Positions 6,595 through 6,608 of a DNA stretch of 6,608 nt are shown piece after piece. The notes under the pieces are model-generated. The model made no database searches, was not told where the DNA came from, and worked only from the letters and a program-made list of their open reading frames with translations. The stretch comes from an uncultured Oceanospirillales bacterium (GTDB taxonomy: Bacteria > Pseudomonadota > Gammaproteobacteria > Pseudomonadales > Litorivicinaceae). Within the stretch, counting starts at the first letter, position 1. Every line of letters starts with the position of its first letter. The stretch covers positions 1 to 6,608 of the forward strand of contig CAJXTO010000085.1 of the NCBI GenBank assembly GCA_913061245.1, in the 5' to 3' direction. The position numbers and the translations under genes are program-made.

Positions 6595-6608
6595 TCTGTG
6601 CTCGCTTG

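Overview
The window looks like part of a gammaproteobacterial chromosome, probably from a marine or otherwise aquatic species. This is inferred from the gammaproteobacterial character of the monothiol glutaredoxin, the large/small-subunit sodium:solute symporter pair of the type first defined in Vibrio, and a transporter-domain sensor kinase of the CbrA/CrbS type. No RNA gene, mobile element or CRISPR array is visible, and coding density is near total.

Layout: an intrinsic terminator at the left edge (16-43) closes a leftward operon of two genes. The small subunit (DUF4212 family, 2008-2262) is transcribed first, and the large sodium:solute symporter (73-1998) follows after a 9-base gap. A 131-base intergenic region (2263-2393) separates this operon from a divergently transcribed gene of about 1300 codons (2394-6302). 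That gene encodes a hybrid sensor histidine kinase with an N-terminal SSS (SLC5-like) membrane domain, a STAC-like linker, two PAS domains, a coiled coil, DHp and ATPase domains, and a C-terminal receiver. The 3' end of the kinase gene overlaps by 44 bases, tail to tail, with a leftward monothiol CGFS glutaredoxin gene (grxD, 6259-6585). The start and ribosome binding site of grxD lie just inside the right edge.

How the genes may work together: the arrangement suggests a sense-and-import module. The kinase carries a transporter-like sensory domain and shares a control region with a real sodium-coupled transporter, so it may regulate uptake of a small carboxylate or similar carbon source, as CrbS/CrbR and MxtR/ErdR do for acetate use. 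The substrate and the cognate response regulator cannot be seen here. The glutaredoxin is probably a housekeeping Fe-S protein that is only a neighbour.

This is not a wholly new system. The points most worth a second look are the EF-hand-like loop and cysteine pair in the extracytoplasmic loop of the large symporter, the second PAS domain of the kinase, the altered sodium-site motif in the kinase membrane domain, the convergent gene overlap, and the repeated ACCACC motif in the divergent promoter region.
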